Assembly (NCBI RefSeq): GCF_009799925.1
Contig: NZ_WELK01000001.1
Coordinates: 840,815 to 904,814 of the forward strand
From: Pseudomonas sp. R-28-1W-6
Lineage (GTDB): Bacteria; Pseudomonadota; Gammaproteobacteria; Pseudomonadales; Pseudomonadaceae
Reading direction: 5' to 3'
Length of the DNA: 64,000 nucleotides
The position numbers were made by a program, and so were the translations under genes. Positions 17,853 to 27,897 of the stretch are shown piece after piece. The notes under the pieces were generated by a model, which did no database searches, was not told where the DNA came from, and was given only the letters and a program-made list of their open reading frames with translations. Position 1 is the first letter of the stretch, and every line of letters begins with the position of its first letter.

Positions 17853-19085
17853 TCATTCGGCCGACGCGCCGGCCTTGTAGGCCTTGAGGGCCTGCAGGCG
17901 TTCGCGCTTGAGTGCTTCGCCCAGTTCGGCGCCCTGCAGGCCCTGGGCCAGCAGGGGCTGCACCGCCACCGCGCGGGCGGCCTGCATGGCGCCGTGCAGG
18001 TAGGCGGCCTGGGGGTAGGCGCGCTCTTCGAAGCCGAGGCGGCCGCGGGCATCCATCTCGCAGGCGGCGAGGAATTCCTCGAAGCGTTGCGGCCGGCGGT
18101 AGACATCGAAGCTCTGCAACAGGCCGAGCAGGGTGTCCGCGCGCAACTCCAGGGCACGGTGGCCATGGGTGTGGTACTCGCCGACCAGCAGGGCCAGTTC
18201 GGCGCAATCCTTGGGCACCTTGCAGCGCGCGTTCACCGCCTTGATCAGCTTCAGACCGCGTGTTTCGTGGGCGATATGCCGCGGCCACTCGGCCGGCGGC
18301 GTGGTGCCCTTGCCCAGATCGTGCAGCAGGCAGGCCCAGCGTACGCTCAGCGGCTGCTGGTGGCGGGCGCATTGCTGCAAGACCATCAGGTTGTGCAGGC
18401 CGGTGTCGATTTCCGGGTGATGGACGGCGGTTTGCGGTACGCCGAACAGCGCGTCGACTTCCGGCAGCAGCTCGGCCAGGGCGCCGCAGTCGCGCAGTAC
18501 CTGGATGAACACCTCGGGGCAGGGTTCCAGTAGGGCGCGGGAAATTTCCTTCCAGCTGCGTTCCGCGGTCAGCACCTTGAGCTCGCCGGATTCGGCCAGC
18601 TGGCGCATCAGGGCCAGGGTCTCCGGCGCAACGATAAAGCCCAGCGGCGCATAGCGCGCGGCGAAGCGGGCCACCCGCAGCACGCGTAACGGGTCTTCGG
18701 CGAAGGCCGGGGAGACATGGCGCAGCACCCGCGCTGCGAGGTCGCGCTGGCCGCCATAGGGGTCGATGACCCGGCCTTGGTCGTCCTCGGCCATGGCGTT
18801 GACGGTCAGGTCGCGGCGGATCAGGTCTTCCTCCAGGGTCACGTCCGGGCTGGCGTAGAAGGTGAAGCCGCCGTAACCCTGGCCGGATTTGCGCTCGGTG
18901 CGGGCCAGCGCATATTCCTCGCCGCTCCGGGGGTGGAGGAATACCGGGAAGTCGTCACCCACCGGCCGATAGCCCTGGTCGAGCATGCTCTGCGCATCGG
19001 CGCCGACCACCACCCAGTCGATATCGCTGACCGGCCGCCCGAGCAGGCGGTCGCGCACGGCGCCGCCGACCTTGTAGATCTGCAT
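17853..19085 (-). CDS. cca: Multifunctional CCA-adding tRNA nucleotidyltransferase with HD domain
   Basis: 410 residues. Class II nucleotidyltransferase head: [23 protein letters not shown], with the catalytic Asp pair in DID at residues 21-23, followed by the [11 protein letters not shown] and [15 protein letters not shown] motifs. The C-terminal HD domain ([23 protein letters not shown]) would give 2'-phosphatase and cyclic phosphodiesterase activity, as in E. coli. It repairs or adds tRNA 3' CCA ends. It is convergent with folK and lies 97 bp downstream of spoVR on the same strand. Confidence 0.97.
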   Translation of the reverse strand: MQIYKVGGAVRDRLLGRPVSDIDWVVVGADAQSMLDQGYRPVGDDFPVFLHPRSGEEYALARTERKSGQGYGGFTFYASPDVTLEEDLIRRDLTVNAMAEDDQGRVIDPYGGQRDLAARVLRHVSPAFAEDPLRVLRVARFAARYAPLGFIVAPETLALMRQLAESGELKVLTAERSWKEISRALLEPCPEVFIQVLRDCGALAELLPEVDALFGVPQTAVHHPEIDTGLHNLMVLQQCARHQQPLSVRWACLLHDLGKGTTPPAEWPRHIAHETRGLKLIKAVNARCKVPKDCAELALLVGEYHTHGHRALELRADTLLGLLQSFDVYRRPQRFEEFLAACEMDARGRLGFEERAYPQAAYLHGAMQAARAVAVQPLLAQGLQGAELGEALKRERLQALKAYKAGASAE

Positions 19086-19182
19086 GAGTTGATTCCTCCG
19101 TAGCGGCGGAGGATAAGCGAAAACGCCGCCGGGCGGGCGGCGCAGGTGGCTCGTCGCGGCGGCGAGCTAAACGGGGCGGGCC

Positions 19183-20748
19183 CTAGGGTGGCGGGAGCAT
19201 CAGGTCCAGGCGCGGGTAGTCGCCCTCGGCTGCCGTGTCGCCGCGCGGCGGCACATGCTGCACGCCGATGGTCTGCTCGCCCTGGCGCACCTCCAGGTGG
19301 ATGTCGAAGCCCCACAGGCGGTGCAGGTGCTTGAGTACTTCGTTGGTGGAGTCGCCCAGCGGCTTGCGGTCGTGCTGCTGGTGGCGCAGGGTCAGCGAAC
19401 GGTCGCCGCGGCGGTCGACACTCCAGATCTGCACGTTGGGTTCGCGGTTGCCCAGGTTGTACTGGGCGGCCAGGGTCTCGCGGATGATGCGGTAGCCCGG
19501 CTCGTCGTGGATCGCCGGCACCAGCATGTCGTCCTGCTGGTCGTCGTCCATCACGCTGAACAGCTTGAGGTCGCGGATCACCTTGGGCGAGAGGAACTGC
19601 AGGATGAAGCTCTCGTCCTTGAAGTTGGCCATGGCGAACTTGAGGGTGGACAGCCAGTCGCTGCCGGCGATGTCGGGGAACCAGCGGCGGTCTTCCTCGG
19701 TGGGGTGTTCGCAGATGCGGCGGATGTCGCTGTAGATGGCGAAGCCCAGGGTGTAGGGGTTTATGCCGCTGTAGTAGGGGCTGTCGAAGCCCGGCTGGTA
19801 GATCACGCTGGTGTGCGACTGGAGGAACTCCATCATGAAGCCGTCGGTGACCAGACCCTCGTCGTACAGGTCGTTCATCAGGGTGTAGTGCCAGAAGGTC
19901 GCCCAGCCCTCGTTCATCACCTGGGTCTGGCGTTGCGGGTAGAAGTACTGGGCGATCTTGCGCACGATGCGGATCACCTCGCGCTGCCAGGGCTCCAGCA
20001 GCGGCGCGTGCTTCTCCAAGAAGTACAGGATGTTTTCCTGCGGTTCGGCCGGCCAGCGCTTGCTGTCCTGGTCGTGGCCCTTGCTGGTGCTCTTGGGGAT
20101 GGTGCGCCAGAGGTCGTTGATCTGCTTCTGCAGGTGTTCCTCGCGGTCCTTCTGGCGGCGCCGTTCCTCCTCGGCGGAGATCGGGTAGGGCCGCTTGTAG
20201 CGGTCGACTCCATAGTTCATCAGTGCGTGGCAGGAGTCGAGCAGGTCTTCCACCGCGTCGATGCCGTGGCGCTCCTCGCACTGCATGATGTACTGCTTGG
20301 CGAACACCAGGTAGTCGATGATCGAGCTGGCGTCGGTCCAGGTGCGGAACAGGTAGTTGCCCTTGAAGAAGCTGTTGTGGCCGTAGCAGGCGTGGGCGAT
20401 CACCAGGGCCTGCATGCACATGGTGTTCTCTTCCATCAGGTAGGCGATGCACGGATCGGAGTTGATCACGATCTCGTAGGCCAGGCCCATCTGCCCGCGG
20501 GTGTAGCCCTTCTCGGTGGCGAGGAAATGCTTGCCGTAGGACCAGTGGTGGTAGCCCAGCGGCATGCCGACCGAGGCGTAGGCGTCCATCATCTGTTCGG
20601 CGGTGATCACCTCGATCTGGTTGGGGTAGGTGTCGAGCGCATAGCGTTCGGCGAGGCGCGCGATTTCGCGGTCGTAGGCGCGCACCAGTTCGAAGGTCCA
20701 TTCCGAGCCGGTGGAAATCGGCTGGCGTTTTTTCTCGGTGGCGGTCAT
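19183..20748 (-). CDS. SpoVR family protein (YcgB-like)
   Basis: 521 residues, no signal peptide or membrane helix. Family stretches include YHHWSYGKHFLATEKGYTRGQMGLAYEIVINSDPCIAYLMEEN (residues ~61-103), the motif FWHYTLMNDLYDEGLV and YTLGFAIYSDIRRI. The name comes from a Bacillus sporulation cortex gene, but the protein is widespread in non-sporulating bacteria and its biochemical role is not established. It is third in the conserved prkA-yeaH-spoVR module, 11 bp after yeaH, so it very probably works with the PrkA kinase in stationary-phase or nutrient stress. Confidence 0.93.
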   Translation of the reverse strand: MTATEKKRQPISTGSEWTFELVRAYDREIARLAERYALDTYPNQIEVITAEQMMDAYASVGMPLGYHHWSYGKHFLATEKGYTRGQMGLAYEIVINSDPCIAYLMEENTMCMQALVIAHACYGHNSFFKGNYLFRTWTDASSIIDYLVFAKQYIMQCEERHGIDAVEDLLDSCHALMNYGVDRYKRPYPISAEEERRRQKDREEHLQKQINDLWRTIPKSTSKGHDQDSKRWPAEPQENILYFLEKHAPLLEPWQREVIRIVRKIAQYFYPQRQTQVMNEGWATFWHYTLMNDLYDEGLVTDGFMMEFLQSHTSVIYQPGFDSPYYSGINPYTLGFAIYSDIRRICEHPTEEDRRWFPDIAGSDWLSTLKFAMANFKDESFILQFLSPKVIRDLKLFSVMDDDQQDDMLVPAIHDEPGYRIIRETLAAQYNLGNREPNVQIWSVDRRGDRSLTLRHQQHDRKPLGDSTNEVLKHLHRLWGFDIHLEVRQGEQTIGVQHVPPRGDTAAEGDYPRLDLMLPPP

Positions 20749-20759
20749 CGCGGCTCCCC

Positions 20760-22028
20760 TCAGGTCACCAGGCGGCGCTGGAACAGTTCACGGAATACCG
20801 GGTAGATGTCCGCGGCCGAGACCAGCTGCTGCTGGGCGAAGGTGTCGGCGTAGCTTTCGCCGACCTGTTCGTACTCGAACCACAGGGCCTGGTGTTCGCG
20901 CGGGGTGATCTCGACGTAGGTGAAGTACTGCACGAACGGCATGATCTGGTTGATCAGGATATCGCGGCAGACCGGCGAATCGTCATTCCAGTTGTCGCCG
21001 TCCGACGCCTGGGCGCCGTAGATGTTCCATTCGTTGACCGGGTAACGCGCGGCCATGATCTCCTGCATCATCTTCAGCGCGCTGGAGACGATGGTGCCGC
21101 CGGTTTCCCGCGAGTAGAAGAACTCTTCCTCGTCGACCTCCTTGGCGCTGGTGTGGTGGCGGATGAACACCACTTCGATCTTGTCGTAGTTCCGCTTCAG
21201 AAAGAGATAGAGAAGGATAAAGAAGCGCTTGGCGATGTCCTTGGTGGCCTGGGTCATCGAGCCGGACACGTCCATCAGGCAGAACATCACCGCCTTGGAG
21301 CTGGGGTTGGGCTGCTTGGTCAGCAGGTTGTACTTGAGGTCGAAGGTGTCGAGGAACGGCACACGGTTGATGCGCGCGCGCAGCTTGCCGATTTCCGCCT
21401 CGATTTCCTGGATATCGCCGAAGTTGTCCGGTTCTTCGGTCTTCAGCCGCTCCAGTTCGGCCAGGGCCAGCTTGAGCTTGGCGCGGCTGCTGCCGGACAG
21501 GGCGATGCGCCGCGCATGGGCCGAGCGTAGGGTGCGCACGATGTTGATCCGCGACGGGTTGCCTTCGTTGCTGATGCCGGCGCGCACGGTCTTGAAGGTG
21601 TCGCTGCCGGTCAGGTGGCGCTTGACCAGGTTGGGCAGCTCCAGGTCCTCGAACATGAAGTCGAGGAACTCTTCCTGGGTGATCTGGAACACGAACTCGT
21701 CCATGCCCTCGCCGGAGTTGCTCGCCTTGCCGGCGCCGCGACCGCCACCGCCCTGGGGCCGGGGGATATGGTCGCCGCCGCTGAACTGCTTGTTGCCCGG
21801 GTGCACGGTGGTTTGTTTGCCGCCGCGACCGTGGTGCAGCACCGGCTCGTCGATGTCGCGGCCGGGAATGCTGATCTGCTCGCCGTGCTCCATGTCGGTG
21901 ATGGAACGCCGGCTGACGGCCTCCTCCACGGCCTTCTTGATGTGGTCACGGTAACGCCGCAGGAAGCGCTGGCGGTTCACCGTGCTCTTGTTCTTGCCAT
22001 TCAGGCGTCGGTCGATGACATAGCTCAT
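20760..22028 (-). CDS. yeaH: YeaH/YhbH family protein (DUF444, VWA-like)
   Basis: 422 residues. The N-terminal ~110 residues are basic and Gly-rich ([15 protein letters not shown], then [14 protein letters not shown]), a flexible region. The C-terminal half is a von Willebrand A-like domain with a metal-site motif DVSGS at 253-257 and the phrase [21 protein letters not shown]. The molecular role is unknown. E. coli yeaGH is induced in stationary phase and nitrogen starvation. It sits between prkA (73 bp upstream) and spoVR (11 bp downstream). Confidence 0.94.
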   Translation of the reverse strand: MSYVIDRRLNGKNKSTVNRQRFLRRYRDHIKKAVEEAVSRRSITDMEHGEQISIPGRDIDEPVLHHGRGGKQTTVHPGNKQFSGGDHIPRPQGGGGRGAGKASNSGEGMDEFVFQITQEEFLDFMFEDLELPNLVKRHLTGSDTFKTVRAGISNEGNPSRINIVRTLRSAHARRIALSGSSRAKLKLALAELERLKTEEPDNFGDIQEIEAEIGKLRARINRVPFLDTFDLKYNLLTKQPNPSSKAVMFCLMDVSGSMTQATKDIAKRFFILLYLFLKRNYDKIEVVFIRHHTSAKEVDEEEFFYSRETGGTIVSSALKMMQEIMAARYPVNEWNIYGAQASDGDNWNDDSPVCRDILINQIMPFVQYFTYVEITPREHQALWFEYEQVGESYADTFAQQQLVSAADIYPVFRELFQRRLVT

Positions 22029-22101
22029 GACGTCTCCTTAGCACGCAGGCCCGTACAGGCCTGCGGCAGCCGGCGCGGCCGCAGGGGGCGCCGGCAGCGG
22101 G

Positions 22102-24024
22102 TTACTGCGACTTGCGAACCCGCAGATACCATTCGGACAGCAGGCGCACCTGCTTCTCGGTGTAGCCACGCTCGACCATACGGGTGACGAAGTCGTTGTG
22201 CTTCTGTTGGTCCTCCTTGCTCGCCTTGGCGTTGAAGCTGATGACCGGCAGCAGATCCTCGGTGTTGGAGAACATCTTCTTCTCGATCACCACGCGCAGC
22301 TTCTCGTAGCTGAGCCAGGTCGGGTTCTTGCCGTTGTTGTTGGCGCGGGCGCGCAGCACGAAGTTGACGATCTCGTTGCGGAAATCCTTCGGGTTGCTGA
22401 TGCCGGCCGGCTTCTCGATCTTCTCCAGCTCCTCGTTGAGGGCCACGCGGTTGAGGATTTCGCCGGTTTCCGGGTCGCGGTATTCCTGGTCCTGGATCCA
22501 GAAGTCGGCGTACAGCACGTAGCGGTCGAAGATGTTCTGCCCGTACTCGCTGTAGGACTCCAGGTAGGCGGTCTGGATCTCCTTGCCGATGAACTCGATG
22601 TAGCGCGGCGCCAGGTATTCCTTGATGAAGCGCAGGTAGCGCTCGCGCACCTCGGCGGGGAACTGTTCCTGCTCGATCTGCTGCTCCAGCACATACAGCA
22701 GGTGCACCGGGTTGGCGGCGATCTCGTGGGGGTCGAAGTTGAACACCTTGGACAGGATCTTGAAGGCAAAGCGGGTCGACAGGCCGGTCATGCCTTCGTC
22801 CACCCCGGCGGTGTCGCGGTACTCCTGGATCGACTTGGCCTTGGGGTCGGTGTCCTTGAGGTTCTCGCCGTCGTAGACCCGCATCTTCGAGTAGATGTTG
22901 GAGTTCTCCGGCTCCTTCAGCCGGCTCAGCACGGAGAACTGGGCGAGCATCTTCAGGGTGTCCGGCGCGCAGTGGGCGTTGGCCAGCGAGCTGTTGAACA
23001 GCAGCTTGTCGTAGATCTTCACCTCGTCGGTGACGCGCAGGCAGTAGGGCACCTTGACGATGTAGATGCGGTCGATGAACGCCTCGTTGTTCTTGTTGTT
23101 GCGGAAGCTGTGCCACTCGGACTCGTTGGAGTGGGCCAGCAGGATACCGCTGTAGGGGATCGCGCCGAGGCCTTCGGTGCTGTTGTAGTTGCCCTCCTGG
23201 GTGGCGGTCAGCAGGGGGTGCAGCACCTTGATCGGCGCCTTGAACATCTCGACGAATTCCATCAGGCCCTGGTTGGCCCGGCACAGCGCGCCCGAGTAGC
23301 TGTAGGCGTCGGCGTCGTTCTGCGGGAATTCTTCCAGCTTGCGGATATCCACCTTGCCGACCAGAGCGGAGATGTCCTGGTTGTTCTCGTCGCCCGGCTC
23401 GGTCTTGGCCACGGCGATCTGGTTGAGGATCGAGGGGTACAGCTTGACCACGCGGAACTGGCTGATGTCGCCGCCGAATTCGGTCAGGCGCTTGGTCGCC
23501 CAGGGCGAGATGATGCTGTTCAGATAGCGCCGCGGGATGCCGTAGTCCTCTTCGAGGATGGCGCCGTCCTCATCGGCGTTGAACAGCCCCAGCGGCGATT
23601 CGAACACCGGCGAACCCTTGATCGCGTAGAAGGGCACCTTTTCCATCAGCTGCTTGAGCTTTTCCGCCAGCGACGACTTGCCGCCGCCGACCGGGCCGAG
23701 CAGGTAGAGGATCTGCTTCTTCTCTTCCAGGCCCTGAGCGGCGTGGCGGAAGTAGGAGACGATCTGGTCGATGCACTCTTCCATGCCGTGGAAGTCGGCG
23801 AAGGCCGGATAGCGACGGATCACCTTGTTGGAGAAGATCCGCGACAGGCGCGAGTTGCTCGACGTATCGATCAGCTCCGGCTCGCCGATGGCCATCAGCA
23901 GGCGTTCGGCTGCCGTGGCATAGGCGCTGCGATCCGTCTTGCACAGCTCCAGATATTCCTGAAGGGAATATTCCTCCTGGCGGGTCGCTTCAAAGCGTTG
24001 CTGGAAGTGGCTGAATATGCTCAT
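22102..24024 (-). CDS. prkA: PrkA family serine protein kinase / AAA+ ATPase (YeaG-like)
   Basis: 640 residues from the ATG at 24022-24024 (MSIFSHFQQRFEATRQEEYSL); the frame is open 11 codons further up but this start fits the family length. The N-terminal AAA+ domain has a Walker A motif GPVGGGKS at 110-117; the C-terminal PrkA domain carries the kinase-like region. Enterobacterial YeaG and Bacillus PrkA phosphorylate Ser, and a protease role has also been proposed. First gene of a three-gene module with yeaH and spoVR. The 276 bp between it and glpE contain no other gene; no promoter match strong enough to name was found. Confidence 0.95.
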   Translation of the reverse strand: MSIFSHFQQRFEATRQEEYSLQEYLELCKTDRSAYATAAERLLMAIGEPELIDTSSNSRLSRIFSNKVIRRYPAFADFHGMEECIDQIVSYFRHAAQGLEEKKQILYLLGPVGGGKSSLAEKLKQLMEKVPFYAIKGSPVFESPLGLFNADEDGAILEEDYGIPRRYLNSIISPWATKRLTEFGGDISQFRVVKLYPSILNQIAVAKTEPGDENNQDISALVGKVDIRKLEEFPQNDADAYSYSGALCRANQGLMEFVEMFKAPIKVLHPLLTATQEGNYNSTEGLGAIPYSGILLAHSNESEWHSFRNNKNNEAFIDRIYIVKVPYCLRVTDEVKIYDKLLFNSSLANAHCAPDTLKMLAQFSVLSRLKEPENSNIYSKMRVYDGENLKDTDPKAKSIQEYRDTAGVDEGMTGLSTRFAFKILSKVFNFDPHEIAANPVHLLYVLEQQIEQEQFPAEVRERYLRFIKEYLAPRYIEFIGKEIQTAYLESYSEYGQNIFDRYVLYADFWIQDQEYRDPETGEILNRVALNEELEKIEKPAGISNPKDFRNEIVNFVLRARANNNGKNPTWLSYEKLRVVIEKKMFSNTEDLLPVISFNAKASKEDQQKHNDFVTRMVERGYTEKQVRLLSEWYLRVRKSQ

Positions 24025-24300
24025 GACTGCACCTCGCTCGCTGCATGGAGCCGGCACGGGGTAATCGGGCGGGTGCAGGGCTGGCCGCCGCAGCGGCCGT
24101 CGGAAATCCCCCAGAACACCTCAAAAACGCAACCGATGGCCCGGAACCGGTGTGCCGGCTCTTCCTTTTGGATGGCCTCGACTTAAGAGTAGTTCGGATT
24201 CGGCAGGCGCAAGGATGGCGTAAGGGTGACAGGATATTGCCGCTTGTCGGCAAAGCGCTGAAGGGCAGGTGCGGCGCGGGCTCGCGCCGGCAGATTTTTT

Positions 24301-24630
24301 TTACTCGGCGCCGCCCTGGGCCACTTCGCCCGGGTACTGGCTGCGCCACAGCTCGAAGCCGCCATCCAGGCTGTAGACCTCGGCGAAGCCCTGGTGCGCC
24401 AGGTAGGCGGCGGCGTTCTGGCTGGAGTTGCCGTGGTAGCAGGTGACGATCAGCGGCTGGTCGAAGTCGGCCTTGGCGATGAAATCGGCCAGGGAGTGAT
24501 TGTCCAGGTGCTTTGATCCGCTGATATGGCCATTGGCGAAGCTCTGCGGGTCGCGGATGTCGACCACCACGGCGCCTTGTTCGCGCAGGGCCTGGGCCTG
24601 CTGCGGGGGGATGCGTTTGAATTCGCTCAT
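24301..24630 (-). CDS. glpE: Thiosulfate sulfurtransferase GlpE
   Basis: 109 residues from the ATG at 24628-24630. A single rhodanese domain with the active-site loop CYHGNSS, catalytic C64; the short loop and length fit GlpE. It transfers sulfane sulfur from thiosulfate to cyanide or thioredoxin. The start overlaps the apaH stop by 4 bp, making it the last gene of the pdxA-rsmA-apaG-apaH-glpE run. A single-domain rhodanese is the whole protein; the physiological acceptor is unknown. Confidence 0.93.
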   Translation of the reverse strand: MSEFKRIPPQQAQALREQGAVVVDIRDPQSFANGHISGSKHLDNHSLADFIAKADFDQPLIVTCYHGNSSQNAAAYLAHQGFAEVYSLDGGFELWRSQYPGEVAQGGAE

Positions 24631-25451
24631 GGGGTGTTCTCCGTGCAGTCGCAGCGGAATTTCTCGCCGCTGTCGATATTCATCAGGGTCAGGGCGCCGC
24701 CCCACACGCAGCCGCTGTCCAGGGCGCTGAGGCCGGGCTCGTCGCACTGGCCTTCCAGCGCCGCCCAGTGGCCGAAGATGATCTTGCGCCCGCGGCTCTT
24801 GCGCTGCGGGTAGCTGAACCAGGGGGCATAGCCGGGCGGGGCCGTGCCGACGCCTTCCTTGCTCTTCAGGTCGAGGGTGCCATCGGCCTTGCAGAAGCGC
24901 ATGCGGGTTAGGTAGTTGGTGATCACCCGCAGGCGGGGGATGCCGTGCAGGTCCTTGTCCCATTTGGCCGGCTCGTTGCCGTACATGCCGTCGAGGAACA
25001 GCGGCAGGCGTGCGTCGTCGTGCAGCGCTTCCTCGACTTCGGCGGCGCGCTTGAGGGCTTTTTCCACGGTCCACTGCGGCGGGATGCCGGCATGCACCAG
25101 GGTGATGTCGCGCTCGGCATCGTGGTGCATCAGCTTCTGCTGGCGCAGCCAGTCGAGCAGGTCCTGGCGATCCGGGGCGTCGAGGATTTCCTGCAGGGTG
25201 TCGTTCTTCTTCAGGCGCTCGATGTTGTGCGCCACGGCCAGCAGGTGCAGGTCATGGTTGCCCAGCACGCAGACCAGCGCATCGCGCATGGCGAACAGGA
25301 AACGCAGGGTCTCCAAGGACTGCGGGCCGCGGTTGACCAGGTCGCCGACCAGCCACAGGCGATCCTTGGCCGGGTCGAAGGCGACGCGTTCGAGCAGGCA
25401 CTTGAGCGGTTGCAGGCAGCCCTGCAGGTCGCCCACGGCATAGGTGGCCAT
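24627..25451 (-). CDS. apaH: Symmetrical bis(5'-nucleosyl)-tetraphosphatase
   Basis: 274 residues. Metallophosphatase motifs are in order: VGDLQGC near the start (GDIQGC in E. coli), VGDLVNRGP, and LGNHDLH. It splits Ap4A into two ADP and thus limits the alarmone and Ap4A caps on RNA. It overlaps apaG by 1 bp upstream (TGATG) and glpE by 4 bp downstream, so it belongs to one translationally coupled group. Confidence 0.97.
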   Translation of the reverse strand: MATYAVGDLQGCLQPLKCLLERVAFDPAKDRLWLVGDLVNRGPQSLETLRFLFAMRDALVCVLGNHDLHLLAVAHNIERLKKNDTLQEILDAPDRQDLLDWLRQQKLMHHDAERDITLVHAGIPPQWTVEKALKRAAEVEEALHDDARLPLFLDGMYGNEPAKWDKDLHGIPRLRVITNYLTRMRFCKADGTLDLKSKEGVGTAPPGYAPWFSYPQRKSRGRKIIFGHWAALEGQCDEPGLSALDSGCVWGGALTLMNIDSGEKFRCDCTENTP

Positions 25452-25831
25452 CAGTGCAGGGCCCCCGGCATGGCCAGGCGGAACGGGGCGATCACGGCAT
25501 CGAAGCGTTTGCCGTCGTCGGCCAGCATCTGGTAGCTGCCCTGCATGTTGCCGACCTTGGTCGCCATCACCGTGCCACTGCTGTAGACGTGGCTCTCGCC
25601 CGGCTGCAGGTGCGGTTGCTGGCCGACCACGCCGGCACCGCGGACTTCCTGCACGCGGCCATCGCCGTCGGTGATGACCCAGTGGCGGCTGAGCAGCTTG
25701 GCGGCCACCTCGCCGTTGTTGTGGATGGTCACGGTGTAGGCGAAGGCGAAGCGGTTCTGCTCCGGGCTGGATTGCTCCGGCAGGTAGCGGGTGGCGACGC
25801 TGACGTCGACCTGGTAGCGCGGATCGGACAT
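25451..25831 (-). CDS. apaG: ApaG (Co2+/Mg2+ efflux-associated, fibronectin-like fold)
   Basis: 126 residues from the ATG at 25829-25831 ([20 protein letters not shown]), the standard length; the ORF is open upstream to 25957 but that part overlaps rsmA. ApaG signatures: [40 protein letters not shown] and [11 protein letters not shown] small beta-sandwich protein linked genetically to Co/Mg resistance; its biochemical action is unknown. It lies between rsmA and apaH as in most gammaproteobacteria. Confidence 0.96.
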   Translation of the reverse strand: MSDPRYQVDVSVATRYLPEQSSPEQNRFAFAYTVTIHNNGEVAAKLLSRHWVITDGDGRVQEVRGAGVVGQQPHLQPGESHVYSSGTVMATKVGNMQGSYQMLADDGKRFDAVIAPFRLAMPGALH

Positions 25832-25862
25832 GGGAGGGAACTCGGCAAGCTGGAAAAGCAGT

Positions 25863-26675
25863 TTAGTCCTGCGGCTGGACCTTGGGTTGCGCGGCGAGTT
25901 GATCGGCCAGGCGCACGAAGGCGGCGAGGTCGAGCTGCTCCGGGCGCCGGCTGCCATCGACGCCGGCGGCTTCGATCTCGGCGCTGCTGAGCAGGCCCTT
26001 GAGCGTGTTGCGCAGGGTCTTGCGCCGCTGGTTGAAGGCCTCGCGCACTACCCGCTCGAGCAGGCGATGATCCTTGGCCGGGAACGGCAGCACTTCGTGC
26101 GGCACCAGGCGGACGATGGCCGAGTCGACCTTGGGCGCCGGGTTGAACGCGCCCGGGCCGACATTGAACAGGTGCTCCACGCGGCAGTGGTACTGCACCA
26201 TGATCGACAGCCGGCCCCAGTCGCCGCCACCCGGTTCGGCGGCCAGGCGCTCGACCACTTCCTTCTGCAGCATGAAGTGCATGTCGCGGATCAGCTCGGC
26301 GTTATCCAGCAGGTGGAAGATCAGCGGGGTGGAGATGTTGTAGGGCAGGTTGCCGACCACGCGCAGGCTGTGCGGCGCGGCGTCCAGGCGGGCGAAGTCG
26401 AACTTCAGCGCGTCGCCCTGGTTCAGGCGGAAGTTGGCCAGGTGGCCGAACTTGCCCTGCAGGATCGGGATCAGGTCGAGGTCCAGCTCGATCACGTCGA
26501 GCTGTGCGCCGCTGCCGAGCAGGCCTTCGGTGAGGGCGCCCTGGCCCGGGCCGATCTCCAGCAGGCGCTCGCCTTCGCGGGCGTGGATGGCGCGCAGGAT
26601 ACGGTGGATCACCCCGGCGTCGTGCAGGAAGTTCTGGCCAAAGCGCTTGCGCGCGCGGTGTTGGTATTCGGACAT
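25863..26675 (-). CDS. rsmA: 16S rRNA (adenine1518/1519-N6)-dimethyltransferase
   Basis: 270 residues. KsgA/RsmA family: the SAM loop [15 protein letters not shown], acidic motif [10 protein letters not shown], catalytic [10 protein letters not shown] and the C-terminal helical region ([16 protein letters not shown]). It dimethylates two adenines in helix 45 of 16S rRNA, a late 30S maturation step. It is downstream of pdxA by 98 bp and 31 bp before apaG on the same strand. Confidence 0.98.
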   Translation of the reverse strand: MSEYQHRARKRFGQNFLHDAGVIHRILRAIHAREGERLLEIGPGQGALTEGLLGSGAQLDVIELDLDLIPILQGKFGHLANFRLNQGDALKFDFARLDAAPHSLRVVGNLPYNISTPLIFHLLDNAELIRDMHFMLQKEVVERLAAEPGGGDWGRLSIMVQYHCRVEHLFNVGPGAFNPAPKVDSAIVRLVPHEVLPFPAKDHRLLERVVREAFNQRRKTLRNTLKGLLSSAEIEAAGVDGSRRPEQLDLAAFVRLADQLAAQPKVQPQD

Positions 26676-26773
26676 CGGGACAGCTCCAGGCTTCAGGCCG
26701 CACGCTCAAAGCGAATGCAAAGAGCGGCAGTTTAACAGCATTGCCGGGGCGGGCCGTAGGCAAGCCGGGCTGC

Positions 26774-27775
26774 CTACTCGGCTCGGCCCCTGCTCGTGGC
26801 CATCAGGTAGGCGGTTTCCAGGGCGACCTGCAGGCTACCTGTGTCGATCCGGCCGCTGCCGGCCAGGTCCAGAGCGGTGCCGTGGTCGACCGAGGTGCGG
26901 ATGATCGGCAGTCCCAGGGTGACGTTGACCGCCGCGCCGAAGCCCTTGTATTTGAGCACCGGCAGGCCCTGGTCGTGGTACATCGCCAGCACCGCGTCAC
27001 AGTGTTCGAGGTGCTTGGGGGTGAACAGGGTGTCGGCCGGCAGCGGGCCGACCAGGTTCAGGCCTTCGCCGCGCAGCAACTCCAGCGTCGGCTCGATCAC
27101 CTCGATTTCCTCGCGCCCCAGGTGGCCGCCTTCGCCGGCGTGCGGGTTGAGGCCGCAGACCAGGATGCGCGGGTTGGCGATGGCGAATTTCTGTACCAGG
27201 TCGGCGTGCAGGATGCGCGCGACCCGCGCCAGGCGTTCCGCGGTGATGGCGGCGGCCACATCCTTGAGCGGCAGGTGGGTGGTGACCAGGGCCACGCGCA
27301 GGCCGTGGGTGGCGAGCAGCATCACCACCTGCTCGGTGTGGGTCAGTTCGGCGAGGAATTCGGTGTGCCCGGAGAAGGCGATGCCGGCCTCGTTGATCAC
27401 GCCCTTGTGCACCGGAGCGGTGATCATGCCGCTGAAGTGGCCATCGATGCAGCCCTGGCCGGCGCGGGTCAGGGTTTGCAGGACATAGGCGGCATTGGCC
27501 TTGTCCAGCTGGCCGGCCACGACGGGCGCCTGCAACGGGGTATCCCAGACGTAGAGGCTGCCGGCCGGCGCCGGTGCGCTCGGCCAGCGGCCCGGCTCGG
27601 CCGGCAGCAGGGCGATCTGCAGGCCGAGCTGCGCGGCGCGCGCGGCGAGCAGTTCGCGGCTGGCGATGGCGACCAGCGGGTAGGGCTGGGCGGCGCGGGC
27701 CAGCAGCAGGCACAGGTCCGGGCCGATGCCGGCGGGCTCGCCGGGTGTCAGGGCGAAAAGGTGGGCGGCGGTCAT
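26774..27775 (-). CDS. pdxA: 4-hydroxythreonine-4-phosphate dehydrogenase
   Basis: 333 residues from the ATG at 27773-27775 ([20 protein letters not shown]); the longer open frame adds 18 unlikely residues. PdxA motifs: [10 protein letters not shown], a [12 protein letters not shown] region with metal-ligand His, [10 protein letters not shown] and [20 protein letters not shown]. It oxidises 4-phosphohydroxy-threonine in the DXP-dependent pyridoxal-phosphate route. A terminator (27852-27875) separates it from surA, so it probably starts its own transcript with rsmA, apaG, apaH and glpE. Confidence 0.97.
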   Translation of the reverse strand: MTAAHLFALTPGEPAGIGPDLCLLLARAAQPYPLVAIASRELLAARAAQLGLQIALLPAEPGRWPSAPAPAGSLYVWDTPLQAPVVAGQLDKANAAYVLQTLTRAGQGCIDGHFSGMITAPVHKGVINEAGIAFSGHTEFLAELTHTEQVVMLLATHGLRVALVTTHLPLKDVAAAITAERLARVARILHADLVQKFAIANPRILVCGLNPHAGEGGHLGREEIEVIEPTLELLRGEGLNLVGPLPADTLFTPKHLEHCDAVLAMYHDQGLPVLKYKGFGAAVNVTLGLPIIRTSVDHGTALDLAGSGRIDTGSLQVALETAYLMATSRGRAE

Positions 27776-27851
27776 CGCGGGCTCTCTTCTGGATAACGGT
27801 CGGGCGCCAAGTACGGCAGGAGCCAACACTCTACGCCGAAATGCACTAGCG

Positions 27852-27875
27852 AAAAAAAGCCCGGCTGAGCCGGGC
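27852..27875 (-). terminator. Terminator after surA
   Basis: On the minus strand GCCCGGC, a 3-nt loop and GCCGGGC are followed by seven T. It lies between surA and pdxA, dividing the lptD-surA unit from pdxA-rsmA-apaGH-glpE. Confidence 0.85.
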
Positions 27876-27897
27876 TTGGGTATGGCGGCAAGCCCCG

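Noticed and set aside
22198..24186. 662-codon open frame antisense to prkA
   Set aside because: Shadow of a well-supported gene with repetitive Val/Asp/Leu-rich composition.
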